A stretch of DNA of 64,000 bases from G963666935 sp963666935 (GTDB taxonomy: Bacteria; Bacillota; Clostridia; Christensenellales; CAG-138), in NCBI GenBank assembly GCA_963666935.1, contig OY762936.1:2379382-2443381 (forward strand), read 5' to 3'. The position numbers and the translations under genes were made by a program. Positions 1-8,358 of this stretch are shown here, one piece after another. Each line of letters opens with the position of its first letter. Within the stretch, counting starts at the first letter, position 1. The notes under the pieces are model-generated. The model ran no database searches. It had not been told where the DNA came from and worked only from the letters and a program-made list of their open reading frames with translations.

Positions 1-303
1 CAAACATACAGTATTGATTGTGCACCCATTCGGCTTCCAGCGCACGGATGCTTCTATCCAAAATGCCGTTTATACAATTTTGAAAAGGCTTTTTATCCTT
101 TCCCTCCAGTATAATTTCTCGCTCCTTGCCGGAAAGCGAGTGATAAGAATTCACAAACGGATAGCCCCGGGTGAATTCCGAGTGTGCATCTGACTTTTTG
201 CCCGAATTTCGACCCTCAGAGTCGGAGGCTATGGAAACAGAAACCTTAAAAAGCCCGTAATGCAGGAAGAAGGCCTGTTTTACGGCAATTTTTCGAATTC
301 CAT
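1..303 (-). CDS. partial ORF of unknown function, open at left edge
   Basis: An uninterrupted minus-strand frame runs from an ATG at 303 to the left edge (about 101 codons), with no stop. The left part (1-205) has an ordinary protein-like composition (e.g. the stretch GYPFVNSYHSLSGKEREI). The right part (206-303) coincides with DNA that is duplicated, with stop codons, near 33.86-34.0 kb. The true gene may therefore be only the left part, joined to foreign DNA at the attachment-like core at 206-228. No family was recognised. Confidence 0.3.
206..228 (-). repeat. attachment-like core matching tRNA-Arg 3' half
   Basis: Read on the minus strand, this is identical over about 22 bases to the anticodon-loop/variable-loop part of the tRNA-Arg fragment at 33817-33861, then diverges before the T-loop. 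The sequence to its right (229-395) is also similar to the sequence to the right of that fragment. This is what an element junction formed at a partial or secondary site would look like. The tRNA identity is read from the two longer copies. Confidence 0.45.
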
Positions 304-395
304 TATGTCTATTGCGTCCACAGATAATAGTTTTTTCTATTGGTTTACAAGAATTATATGGTAAGAATGTGGTGAAATAGTAACCTTATATAACA
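229..395. repeat. diverged copy of the element flank at 33862-34024
   Basis: This stretch and 33862-34024 share blocks such as aaaaagcccgtaa, attccattatgtctattgc and ggtaagaatgtggt in the same order and orientation. Both copies sit directly beside a tRNA-Arg-derived core. Here an integrase remnant lies just beyond it, so it is probably the short non-coding spacer between an integrase gene and its attachment site, present twice. Confidence 0.55.
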
Positions 396-429
396 CGGGA
401 GGTAATCTGGCTATAGGTAAGGTAAGCTG

Positions 430-627
430 CTATCTTTCCCGATCATCCACATCATGCCGTTTGTGATTTTTATTGATAAATCTTTCTTCAAAGTGTTTGT
501 TGCTTGACTGAACCGCTTCGTGTTCCTTGTGCTTTGTCAAATACGTATAAATCTCCCAAGTGGTTTCTATGTGGCTGTGGCCAAGGAAGCGTTGCGCGGA
601 CTTTATATCTACGCCAGCATCATATGA
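430..627 (-). pseudogene. C-terminal remnant of a tyrosine integrase
   Basis: The reading frame encodes DAGVDIKSAQRFLGHSHIET, then EIYTYLTKHKE and a tail ending NKHFEERF. This is the C-terminal end of phage/ICE tyrosine recombinases. The HxxR half of the catalytic site lies upstream of what survives; LGHS is the conserved helix before the nucleophilic tyrosine, here in EIYTYLT. Only about 65 residues of a usual 350-400 remain. It sits between the duplicated flank and the Pel operon, so it marks the end of a degraded integrative element. Confidence 0.7.
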
Positions 628-757
628 TATCCCTTCCGGGCTTGTTGAAAAAATCGGCAAAAACGAGCCTCAAATAAACTTCGGCCCGTAATAACAGCAT
701 TTACCCGCAAGAGGTTTCTATTACCTCCCTGACTATAAAGATGGCATATAATATGCC

Positions 758-2164
758 TCATTTCTTTTCCCATTGTCCAAATATGTAGATCTTGTCATCC
801 CTAGAATTTTCCATTGCTAACTTTACCGCCGGTTCTGCCGTCGAAGGGTCAAAAATGGCTATGCCTATATCGTAAACCCCTTTCGGCAAGTCGTTCACCG
901 GTATTTCAGCTGCACTTACAACAAAGGTGTTGTCCACGACCGTACGCAAATCGATATCAACATGAACTTCTCGAATCACGTCCCCCTCGGCGTTCAAGAT
1001 GTATAGGTAGACCGGCCAATCTTTGTATATCGGGGCATACCCGTCATTCACCCATCTCAGTTTGACTTTCATCTCGTTTATCAGCGGCGGATATTGTGTG
1101 ATTACAGCTCGCTCGATACGCAAGCGATACCCCAACAGGGACAGAACCGTATCGACGCCGTCCTTATAAATCAATTCGTCACCGGCAGGGATTTTGGGCC
1201 CGATAAAGGTCATATGGGATTTTGCAATAAGCTCCGCCGTTTTGTCTATATTGTCCTGCAGCAATTGTTCCATCGTCAAATCGCTGGTAAACTCTCCCCC
1301 GATGGGCGCGGTTTTCCATGCGTCCGGCATTGCCGTCAGAGCATTCACTTCCCCTGTCTGGTTATAATCCCCCCCGAAATTGATCCAGTCCAGCCATTCC
1401 TGGGTATCTTCCTCCAGTCCCGTCATATCGTTATACAGGCCAAAATTGTATTCCGCAGCGGGGTTGAACGGCCGCCGCATCATGATCATGGCATTGGGGA
1501 AGTACTCTATATAGGGAGTTATGTATTGCTCCCGGACATCTTCCAAGGGCAGCCTGGTTATGCCGTCCGAGTATTTGACATGCCATTCTCCCCAGTGGCC
1601 AAGACTGCCCAATTCTATGTAGCAGAAAAAATCGTCGCCGCCGTAATACGCTCCAAGGGCTTTGATGGCTTCCCTGTGCCTTTCAATAAAAATCTCATTA
1701 TTATAGTTCGGGGAATACCCTTTCCCGTAACTGGTATCATACCAGTCGCCGTCGCCACCTGTTTCTTCATACAGCCAGTCGGGTATATCCACATGGGAGT
1801 CATCTCCCGGAAGATCGCATAGAAAACGGAATACAACTCGTTTTCCCTGATCCCGCCATTCATCCAGATGGTTGTCTACTTCGATGCGCTCAAAGTCGTA
1901 TACGCCTTTCTGCGGTTCAAACTCACGCCATGTAACGTCGAGATAAACCAACGTGGCCCCTGAACCAATGACCGCATCGCAAAAATCGGCACGAGGAACA
2001 AAGCCCGTCATTGGATTGGCCAGAACCTCATCGATCTTATTAGGTTCGATAACCGTGATATGGGTATTCAAGGAAAAATATAATATGCCTACCAAAATCA
2101 AGAATGCTATCAGTATTAACATTTTCCGGTTTTTACGGTATGAAAAAACTTTATCATCAGCCAT
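758..2164 (-). CDS. membrane-anchored DUF4832 (glycoside-hydrolase-like) protein
   Basis: About 468 residues. A basic N-terminus is followed by one hydrophobic segment (residues ~12-30), so the protein is probably anchored outside the membrane. The body resembles DUF4832/DUF4874 proteins, which have a TIM-barrel hydrolase-like fold. The motif YIELGSLGHWGEWH (~185-198) contains candidate acidic catalytic residues, and the C-terminus is beta-sandwich-like. The start at 2164 (MADDK) is preferred over 2176; it overlaps the DUF4956 stop by 8 bases, implying coupled translation. As the last gene of the Pel operon it may trim or degrade the polymer, replacing the hydrolase domain of Gram-negative PelA. 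The family match is good; the role is inferred. Confidence 0.7.
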   Translation of the reverse strand: MADDKVFSYRKNRKMLILIAFLILVGILYFSLNTHITVIEPNKIDEVLANPMTGFVPRADFCDAVIGSGATLVYLDVTWREFEPQKGVYDFERIEVDNHLDEWRDQGKRVVFRFLCDLPGDDSHVDIPDWLYEETGGDGDWYDTSYGKGYSPNYNNEIFIERHREAIKALGAYYGGDDFFCYIELGSLGHWGEWHVKYSDGITRLPLEDVREQYITPYIEYFPNAMIMMRRPFNPAAEYNFGLYNDMTGLEEDTQEWLDWINFGGDYNQTGEVNALTAMPDAWKTAPIGGEFTSDLTMEQLLQDNIDKTAELIAKSHMTFIGPKIPAGDELIYKDGVDTVLSLLGYRLRIERAVITQYPPLINEMKVKLRWVNDGYAPIYKDWPVYLYILNAEGDVIREVHVDIDLRTVVDNTFVVSAAEIPVNDLPKGVYDIGIAIFDPSTAEPAVKLAMENSRDDKIYIFGQWEKK

Positions 2165-2852
2165 TATATTCCCCATTATACTGAATCAGCGTTAGATCGT
2201 CGACTCTTTCCAAATCGCGTATCTGTTCCGCGAAGGCAATATTATCCCTAGAAGCATAGACTTCCAGTGTCATTTCCACTGTCTCGCCTCTCATGGTCTT
2301 CGATTTTATTCTGTATTTTGTTTTTCTCATCGCCTTCTTGATTTCATCCCCGATTTCATCGCCATGATAGTGGAGCACCATAATATAAATCTGTTTCCCG
2401 GTTCCTTTGCGGTTAAGCAGAAGAAGCAGAAGAATGATGATAACCGCCGTGACCCCCGCTATAAAATACATTTGTGCACCGATGGCAATCCCTGTGGATA
2501 TGGCCCAAAACAGGAAGAGTAAATCAAAGGGGTCTTTAATGGCGGTTCGATAACGCACAATACTCAAAGCTCCGACCATTCCAAGGGACAGCACAATATT
2601 TGTGCTTATGGCCAAAGTGATCATACAGACCAATACCGTCATTCCCACCAGCGTAATTGCGAAATTCCTGCCGAAAACCACGCCTTGAAATGCTTTTTTG
2701 TAAATAAAATAAATCAGCAGGCCCATCAAGAAAGCCACGCATAAAGAAATGACTATGCCGATCATCGTTTCCCATGTCATGTCGATCTGAAAGGCATCAG
2801 AATTTAGAATAGAATTTTTCACTACATCTTTCACGCTCAGGGCAGGATCCAT
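2157..2852 (-). CDS. DUF4956 membrane protein
   Basis: 231 residues with four hydrophobic segments in the first ~145 residues. The conserved LGMVGALSIVRYRTAIKDP stretch (~93-111) is diagnostic of DUF4956. A soluble C-terminal domain of ~80 residues follows. DUF4956 proteins are habitually encoded next to VTC-domain and CotH proteins, as here, and their function is unknown. The gene lies 23 bases after VTC and overlaps the next gene. It probably forms a membrane partner for the VTC or CotH enzyme in modifying the exported polymer. Confidence 0.8.
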   Translation of the reverse strand: MDPALSVKDVVKNSILNSDAFQIDMTWETMIGIVISLCVAFLMGLLIYFIYKKAFQGVVFGRNFAITLVGMTVLVCMITLAISTNIVLSLGMVGALSIVRYRTAIKDPFDLLFLFWAISTGIAIGAQMYFIAGVTAVIIILLLLLLNRKGTGKQIYIMVLHYHGDEIGDEIKKAMRKTKYRIKSKTMRGETVEMTLEVYASRDNIAFAEQIRDLERVDDLTLIQYNGEYNG

Positions 2853-2875
2853 ATTAATACACCTCTATTTTTTAA

Positions 2876-3616
2876 TTAATCAGACCAGTATGGCTTGGAT
2901 AACTGATCGACTTTATCGCAGACCAATATATATTTTGAAACAGCAAGCAGTTGGCTTGTTCTTTGCGGCAGGACTTTTTTTATAAGGTTCGGCATGAACT
3001 CGGTATATTTTACCTCGAGGATTATTTCCCCGTTGTCAAGGACACCGAGAGTCGGCAGTTTGGCGTCGAAAAGGTCGAATTTAAGTAATGCGGCACGCAG
3101 GTTCATATCAAAAGTAATCCGCACATCTCCCGGAGAAAAAATATAGGCCTCCCGCTCATAATCCACCGTAACGCGCGGACGCATCAACTTTGAGGTGCAT
3201 TCGCAGTAAAACTCACGGCACAACTGCTGCGGATGTTTCAGCAAAAAGCCATATTCTCCGTCTAAAAGCATCTCGACTTCCGTACGGTTGAGCAAAGCCG
3301 ATTGTTTTGATATTAAAGAGCCGTATTTGAGCTTGCGTTCCAGATTGATAGCATCGTCACGGTCGTTATAAATGCGCAAGCGGTATTTTTTTCTCAACAA
3401 GGTCCCCGCCATTTTTTCCTGGTATGAACTGTGCCAATAATCGTCGAAATATATGCTTCGTATTTTATACGCTCCTGAAGGCAAGGCATGTGCATCCTTT
3501 TGCAGCAGCCCACCCAAACGCTTCTTTAATATCTCGGCGTCTCCTCGGGTAATGAGATATTTGAGTTCATACCGAAAGACAGCGCACTTTTTCTCCCGAG
3601 GTTCACGAAGCTTCAT
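2876..3616 (-). CDS. VTC domain protein (polyphosphate-polymerase-like)
   Basis: 246 residues covering one VTC/CYTH-like tunnel domain. Visible features are the early FRYELKYLI strand, the basic cluster KKYRLRIYN, ERKLKYG, and the late acidic ILEVKYTEFMP strand that binds metal in this superfamily. The yeast homologue Vtc4 makes polyphosphate from ATP at the membrane. Bacterial copies next to CotH and DUF4956 are not characterised. The start overlaps the CotH stop by 14 bases, so translation is coupled. It is cytosolic by sequence, with no signal peptide. A phosphate-transfer role in exopolysaccharide modification is inference. Confidence 0.8.
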   Translation of the reverse strand: MKLREPREKKCAVFRYELKYLITRGDAEILKKRLGGLLQKDAHALPSGAYKIRSIYFDDYWHSSYQEKMAGTLLRKKYRLRIYNDRDDAINLERKLKYGSLISKQSALLNRTEVEMLLDGEYGFLLKHPQQLCREFYCECTSKLMRPRVTVDYEREAYIFSPGDVRITFDMNLRAALLKFDLFDAKLPTLGVLDNGEIILEVKYTEFMPNLIKKVLPQRTSQLLAVSKYILVCDKVDQLSKPYWSD

Positions 3617-5387
3617 AGGCTACTACCTCGCCGTTTTCAAGAACATAGAAACACTGTACGCCGAAATGTTTTATACTATGGTCATCCGTGTAATATGCCA
3701 TGGCGCATTGGGTTTGGCCATCTTCATCGGTAGCATATACCTTGAAAAAGTATTGCCCGGCCGGCAGTTTGTCCACGGTTATTGTTGGGAACCCCAGCCC
3801 TTTCTCGGCATAGATTACATCCTTGAACAAATAATCCTTTGCCAGCTCAAAGGAATATGTGATATCTTGACCTTTCAAAGAATATGCGGGATCCCATACA
3901 AAATAGAGGCCGGCATCCTGTACCTCCGGATTGGCCATATAAAACGGCATGGGGTTTTTCAGGCTCTCTAAATAGAGCTGATAACTTTGCTCCACTTCGG
4001 AATACAAGCTATCAGAAATCTGGTCATATTCCGTTTGCGTCAGAATAGCATACATGTTATCCGGCATGGAATATACGTAGGGTTCCACAACCTTACGGTA
4101 AGTTTGAACCATGGAATTAAGCCGGTCGGCAGAGAGATACTCCCTCATTTCGTTGATTTTATCATCCAGCATCTCGCGGTATTTGGCCACACGCAATACG
4201 CGGTTGTGCAGCACGCCTTCCCAATAATTTGAAATGCCGATTTCGTAGCCCAGATCCTGCGAATACAGCAAAGAAAACTCCTGCCGGTAGAATGCCGCAT
4301 CACAGTCCCAGGCGATAAAATACCAGGTGTCGCTATTTAATGGGCTGTAAAGATAGAAATTACGGCTTTGGGTGTCTATATTCCCGGTGAGAATATTGAA
4401 CGCCAGCCAGGTAAAATAGTTATCGGCATCAAAATACTTTTCAAAAACTGGTTCGATCGGTTTGGTATAATCGTTGAGGTCGCTCAGCATGGCGATGAGC
4501 TTTGTGTGATCGTCGTCGCCCTTTATCTCCAGAATTTGCTCAAATGCGCCCTTATCATAATTAGGATCGTTTGTCAGCTTGATGGCGTCCTCATAACGGT
4601 AAAATTCGAAAAAATTAATTTTATAAAACTGCCCGCCGGTATCCATCCCATGATTGCGCAAAAAGGTGGTATTAGGCTGCTCCACCTGAGTATAAAGGCC
4701 GTAGTCCACAAATTCTGTGCCGGGCACATCTCCGGTTTCGTCCTTCACATAGAGGTGCACAAACTGGGTACGGAGGCTGATCATATTCGGAATATCTTTG
4801 ATCAAATCATAACACAGCTTATTCCGGAAACGAAGCCCGTCAAATATATGCTTATTCAACGCAATGGTCTTTTGATTCCGCCACGAACCGGAGTTGCTTT
4901 TTAATTCGATTTTATACGACTTCTGGGCTTGCCTAGATGTGGTGTTTCCCCTGATCTGCACAATGGCATTCGGTATCCTTAGCCCATACCCCAGTTCCCC
5001 CGCCACAGGGCCGTTTTCATCCCCAATTTGTAAAATGGCCTCCACTTTATAGCGCTCCACCCCCATGGCTTCGTAATCAAAAACGGAATAGCCGTTTATT
5101 TCCGACCAGGTATGATATGTGCCTTCCGCCTCGTTGCCTTTCCGAACCGTGAGATACATCGTCACAACGGAGCCTTCATCATCAAAGGCATAGACAAAGT
5201 CGTTATCCTGAATGGTCACGTCATTTATATCGGCGGTTTCCGCTTTTTCAACCGTTGTGCTTTCTCCTTCACTGGGCACAATACTCGCCACACATCCAAA
5301 AACGCAGCTAAATGTAAATACCAACAAGAGCAATATTGCCGTTTGTTTTGCTCTTTTACGGATATTCCATGCAACAATTTCTTTCAT
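3603..5387 (-). CDS. CotH kinase family lipoprotein
   Basis: 594 residues. The N-terminus has a basic stretch and a hydrophobic core ending VFGC (~29-32), a likely lipobox, so the protein is probably extracellular and lipid-anchored. The CotH kinase domain spans roughly 130-460. It includes IQIRGNTT-like strand residues, the NIDTQSRNFYLY segment and WDCDAAF, which carry the metal and catalytic acidic residues of the family. CotH of Bacillus phosphorylates spore-coat proteins; many homologues lie in surface polymer loci. A good ribosome site (GGAGATATTG) precedes the ATG. The target here is unknown. Confidence 0.85.
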   Translation of the reverse strand: MKEIVAWNIRKRAKQTAILLLLVFTFSCVFGCVASIVPSEGESTTVEKAETADINDVTIQDNDFVYAFDDEGSVVTMYLTVRKGNEAEGTYHTWSEINGYSVFDYEAMGVERYKVEAILQIGDENGPVAGELGYGLRIPNAIVQIRGNTTSRQAQKSYKIELKSNSGSWRNQKTIALNKHIFDGLRFRNKLCYDLIKDIPNMISLRTQFVHLYVKDETGDVPGTEFVDYGLYTQVEQPNTTFLRNHGMDTGGQFYKINFFEFYRYEDAIKLTNDPNYDKGAFEQILEIKGDDDHTKLIAMLSDLNDYTKPIEPVFEKYFDADNYFTWLAFNILTGNIDTQSRNFYLYSPLNSDTWYFIAWDCDAAFYRQEFSLLYSQDLGYEIGISNYWEGVLHNRVLRVAKYREMLDDKINEMREYLSADRLNSMVQTYRKVVEPYVYSMPDNMYAILTQTEYDQISDSLYSEVEQSYQLYLESLKNPMPFYMANPEVQDAGLYFVWDPAYSLKGQDITYSFELAKDYLFKDVIYAEKGLGFPTITVDKLPAGQYFFKVYATDEDGQTQCAMAYYTDDHSIKHFGVQCFYVLENGEVVAYEAS

Positions 5388-5428
5388 TCAATATCTCCTG
5401 GAATTCTCCTGTTTTTTCAAACAGACTC

Positions 5429-6946
5429 TTACATATTTATCTCAGAGCTTACGCCTTCATTTCTTCCCATAATATCCTTATCGGGTATTGCGCTCTCATT
5501 TTTTTCCGCCCTTCTCTCCAGCCTCCGGCTTATGCGTGAACAGATACCATTCTTTTTCACAACCAGTAAAGGCTGCGCGCAGAGAATATGGTATTGCAGT
5601 TTTTTCGTGTAGACCGACAGCCGCAGCCATGCCGCAATATACATGAGCACAGCACCACCCAAAAATCCAAATCCGTAATAAGTCTGGCTACCGTTCATCA
5701 AAAGTACCGTACCGACACTGGCAGACACCATTAAAATAGAAGCGACCGCAAAAGCCCCGTTATTATCGGAAAAATACAGAATCGAAAGCATAATGCTGTT
5801 GGCAATGGCATAAAGCGCGTACCCGACACATAATATCCGGAAAGTTCCCAGCATGGTCTCGGTAAAACCAATATTCATGGACAACAGCAGGGGACCGATG
5901 ATAACGATAAACAATACCGCAATTACAAATTGTTTTAAGCCCAGATAATTCAGTTCATGTTTCAAAACGACCTTCATATCCTCTTCGGCCAATTCAATGT
6001 CCTTCATAGAGCCGCCGTCGTTAAACAGCGAAAAATATTGTTTGTATTTCGGGTAGAAGTTGACCTCCACAGAAGTTACAAAATTAATCGTTGTGGCTAA
6101 AGCGGATAAAAAGGCAATCAATGCCGGTATATCGTATTGCGGCGCTCCGTAGAAGAGCCCCTCTATCTGCACTCCTATCGGGCTGAGCCACGTGATCACC
6201 AAGTGAGAGAATAAACCTATTGTCAAGAAAAAGCCTACAAAAATCAAGGCAGGATAGTGATCTATCCACTCCAGAAAATAGAACGAACTGCCTTGCCCTC
6301 GCGGAAAATAGCGGATAAGGACAACAAAATAACCGGCCATCATCGTTCCGTAGCCGATGCATGCGGCGATCAGCATGGCACTGACGATCTCCAGTCCCAG
6401 ATAAACAAACAAGAAGCCGAACGCAGCTGCGATGGCAATGCCTAAAAAGAACAGAAGAAATATGCTTCGGTAATCTTTAACCGACGTTATGTAATTGATC
6501 TGCATCCATACAACGACCAGTTCGCAGAACAGGAAAAAGCAGAGCAACTTATAGGGCGTTGCGACACCGGAAAAAAACAGGAAACTGCCATAGCCTATCG
6601 CTCCTACGACTAGAAGGATGGCCGTACTGCCGTAGAATGAGGGGAGGATCCGTTGGCGCTTATCCATAAATATCATATCGGCAGTAAACCGTGTGGTAAT
6701 CATTGAAAGCAGACTGGATAACGTCAGCGAGGCGAGCATGGTATACGTAATCATCGCCACCAGCAGATCCTGCTGATGCCCTGTCGCTCCTCCGAACGCC
6801 GAGACAAAACGTACTCCAAGCAGCAATATCACGCCGAGGAGCATAGGCCCCGCGCAAACAACGCCCGCATATCCATAGGCGCTTATCATTGCCAAAAGGC
6901 CCCTTCTGGAAAACAGTTTTTTTAATTCGAAGCCGATGCCTGCCAT
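5429..6946 (-). CDS. pelG: PelG, Pel exopolysaccharide membrane transporter
   Basis: 505 residues beginning MAGIGFELKKLF, the typical PelG start, followed by about 12 hydrophobic segments characteristic of the MOP-exporter-like PelG family. In characterised systems PelG works with PelD, PelE and PelF in the inner-membrane synthase/export complex that moves the GalNAc-rich polymer across the membrane. The gene overlaps pelF by 25 bases. The C-terminus ends in a charged tail of ~60 residues. Family assignment is secure from sequence and context. Confidence 0.93.
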   Translation of the reverse strand: MAGIGFELKKLFSRRGLLAMISAYGYAGVVCAGPMLLGVILLLGVRFVSAFGGATGHQQDLLVAMITYTMLASLTLSSLLSMITTRFTADMIFMDKRQRILPSFYGSTAILLVVGAIGYGSFLFFSGVATPYKLLCFFLFCELVVVWMQINYITSVKDYRSIFLLFFLGIAIAAAFGFLFVYLGLEIVSAMLIAACIGYGTMMAGYFVVLIRYFPRGQGSSFYFLEWIDHYPALIFVGFFLTIGLFSHLVITWLSPIGVQIEGLFYGAPQYDIPALIAFLSALATTINFVTSVEVNFYPKYKQYFSLFNDGGSMKDIELAEEDMKVVLKHELNYLGLKQFVIAVLFIVIIGPLLLSMNIGFTETMLGTFRILCVGYALYAIANSIMLSILYFSDNNGAFAVASILMVSASVGTVLLMNGSQTYYGFGFLGGAVLMYIAAWLRLSVYTKKLQYHILCAQPLLVVKKNGICSRISRRLERRAEKNESAIPDKDIMGRNEGVSSEINM

Positions 6947-8358
6947 TGTCCCACCGCCTTTTCATAAGCTTTTTGATACGCGCTTATCATCTTATCGTGG
7001 TTATAATACAGAAGCGCGCGCTTCTTAGCTGCATTACCCATTTTTTCACGTAATTCTTTATTGGAACAGAGTCTAAACATAGCGTCGGTTATGGCTTTGG
7101 TATGCATGGGAGGCACGCAAATTCCCGACGGGCCAAAATGGTCGTCTTTTGTACCTTCCACCATTTCACGGCATGCGCCGACGTCAGTCACTACGCAGGG
7201 CCGGCCTGCAGCCATCGACTCAATAATTGCCAAAGGCTGCGCTTCCGATATGCTTGCAAGGATAGTAAAGTCCAGCTTCTCAAGATATTTTCTTACGTTT
7301 GTATTTCCAACAAATATAATATCTTTCACCTCCATCTGCTTAACTAAGTCCATGCATTCCTTATTATATTCTTCGTCATCGACATCTCCAAGCACATGCA
7401 GCCGCGCATTTGAAAAATTATGCTTTAGCTCCGCAAAACTATAAATCATGGTTTTAATATCCTTTATCGGCGCGATGCGCACAATTGCGCCAATGTCTAT
7501 AAAAGCGTCCTTTTCTTTCTGCGGAGTATCGATAAATTTTTCGCAGTAGATTCCATTGCTCACCAGCTCACATTTTTCGGGTGGGCAGCCTAACTCCAGC
7601 TGGGTGTTCCGGGCATGTTCAAAAAGGGAAGTAACCACGTTGGCTTTATCATACGCACAGCGAGAAAGCATACGGAAAAACTCGATCCACATATCCTTAA
7701 AATACGGTACAACCCACTTCGATCGCAAGATCTCTTCTTCACGTTCGCGCGTATATATTCCGTGCTCAGTTGCTACAAAGGGCTTTTGGTATTTCCATGC
7801 ACCCATGGCCCCCATGATACCGCTGTAGCCGGTTGCGGCGGCATGGTACAAATCCGCCGCCGGGATATCGCACCCCATAAGGTACAGAAGCGGCAGGAAC
7901 ATGGAGCGGATCGTATAAAAGAGATCGGAAAAAGCCACATAAGGGAACTGATTTTTGCACAATTCTTTGAGAAGATCCAAAAACTGCGCACTTTTCAGAA
8001 ATGAAAGCGGATTTTTTCCTCTATTATTGTAGGAATCAAATAGTATGTCCCAATCGGGGCTATCATTTCTCATCATTTTCAGGATATTTTCAGATTCTTC
8101 CTGGGAAAAGGCTGAACCGAAGTTTTTTGTTATACGAATGTCGAACGCCTCATCAAGAAAGATCTCATGGACTTCCGTCACATTCGAGGGAAGCTCATAT
8201 AAAAACTTCCCTTTCTTTTCCTTTTGCGCGCCGATGGTCCACAGGACGAATTCATGCTGAGAAAAGGTTCGGATATAATCATCTGCCCAGCTTGAGACCC
8301 CGCCCCTGACATAGGGATAGCATCCTTCCAGAATCAAACAAATTTTCAATGCACTCAC
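6922..8358 (-). CDS. pelF: PelF glycosyltransferase (GT4)
   Basis: 478 residues with a GT-B fold. The N-terminal domain begins ICLILEGCYPYVRGGVSSWA, a PelF signature. The C-terminal nucleotide-sugar domain has EAQPLAIIESMAAGRPCVVTD, the E-x7-E region of GT4 enzymes. PelF polymerises Pel from UDP-hexosamine in the cytoplasm beside PelG. The start codon is GTG; GTGA overlaps the stop of the deacetylase gene, so the two are translationally coupled. Length is close to that of characterised PelF. Confidence 0.94.
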   Translation of the reverse strand: MSALKICLILEGCYPYVRGGVSSWADDYIRTFSQHEFVLWTIGAQKEKKGKFLYELPSNVTEVHEIFLDEAFDIRITKNFGSAFSQEESENILKMMRNDSPDWDILFDSYNNRGKNPLSFLKSAQFLDLLKELCKNQFPYVAFSDLFYTIRSMFLPLLYLMGCDIPAADLYHAAATGYSGIMGAMGAWKYQKPFVATEHGIYTREREEEILRSKWVVPYFKDMWIEFFRMLSRCAYDKANVVTSLFEHARNTQLELGCPPEKCELVSNGIYCEKFIDTPQKEKDAFIDIGAIVRIAPIKDIKTMIYSFAELKHNFSNARLHVLGDVDDEEYNKECMDLVKQMEVKDIIFVGNTNVRKYLEKLDFTILASISEAQPLAIIESMAAGRPCVVTDVGACREMVEGTKDDHFGPSGICVPPMHTKAITDAMFRLCSNKELREKMGNAAKKRALLYYNHDKMISAYQKAYEKAVGQWQASASN

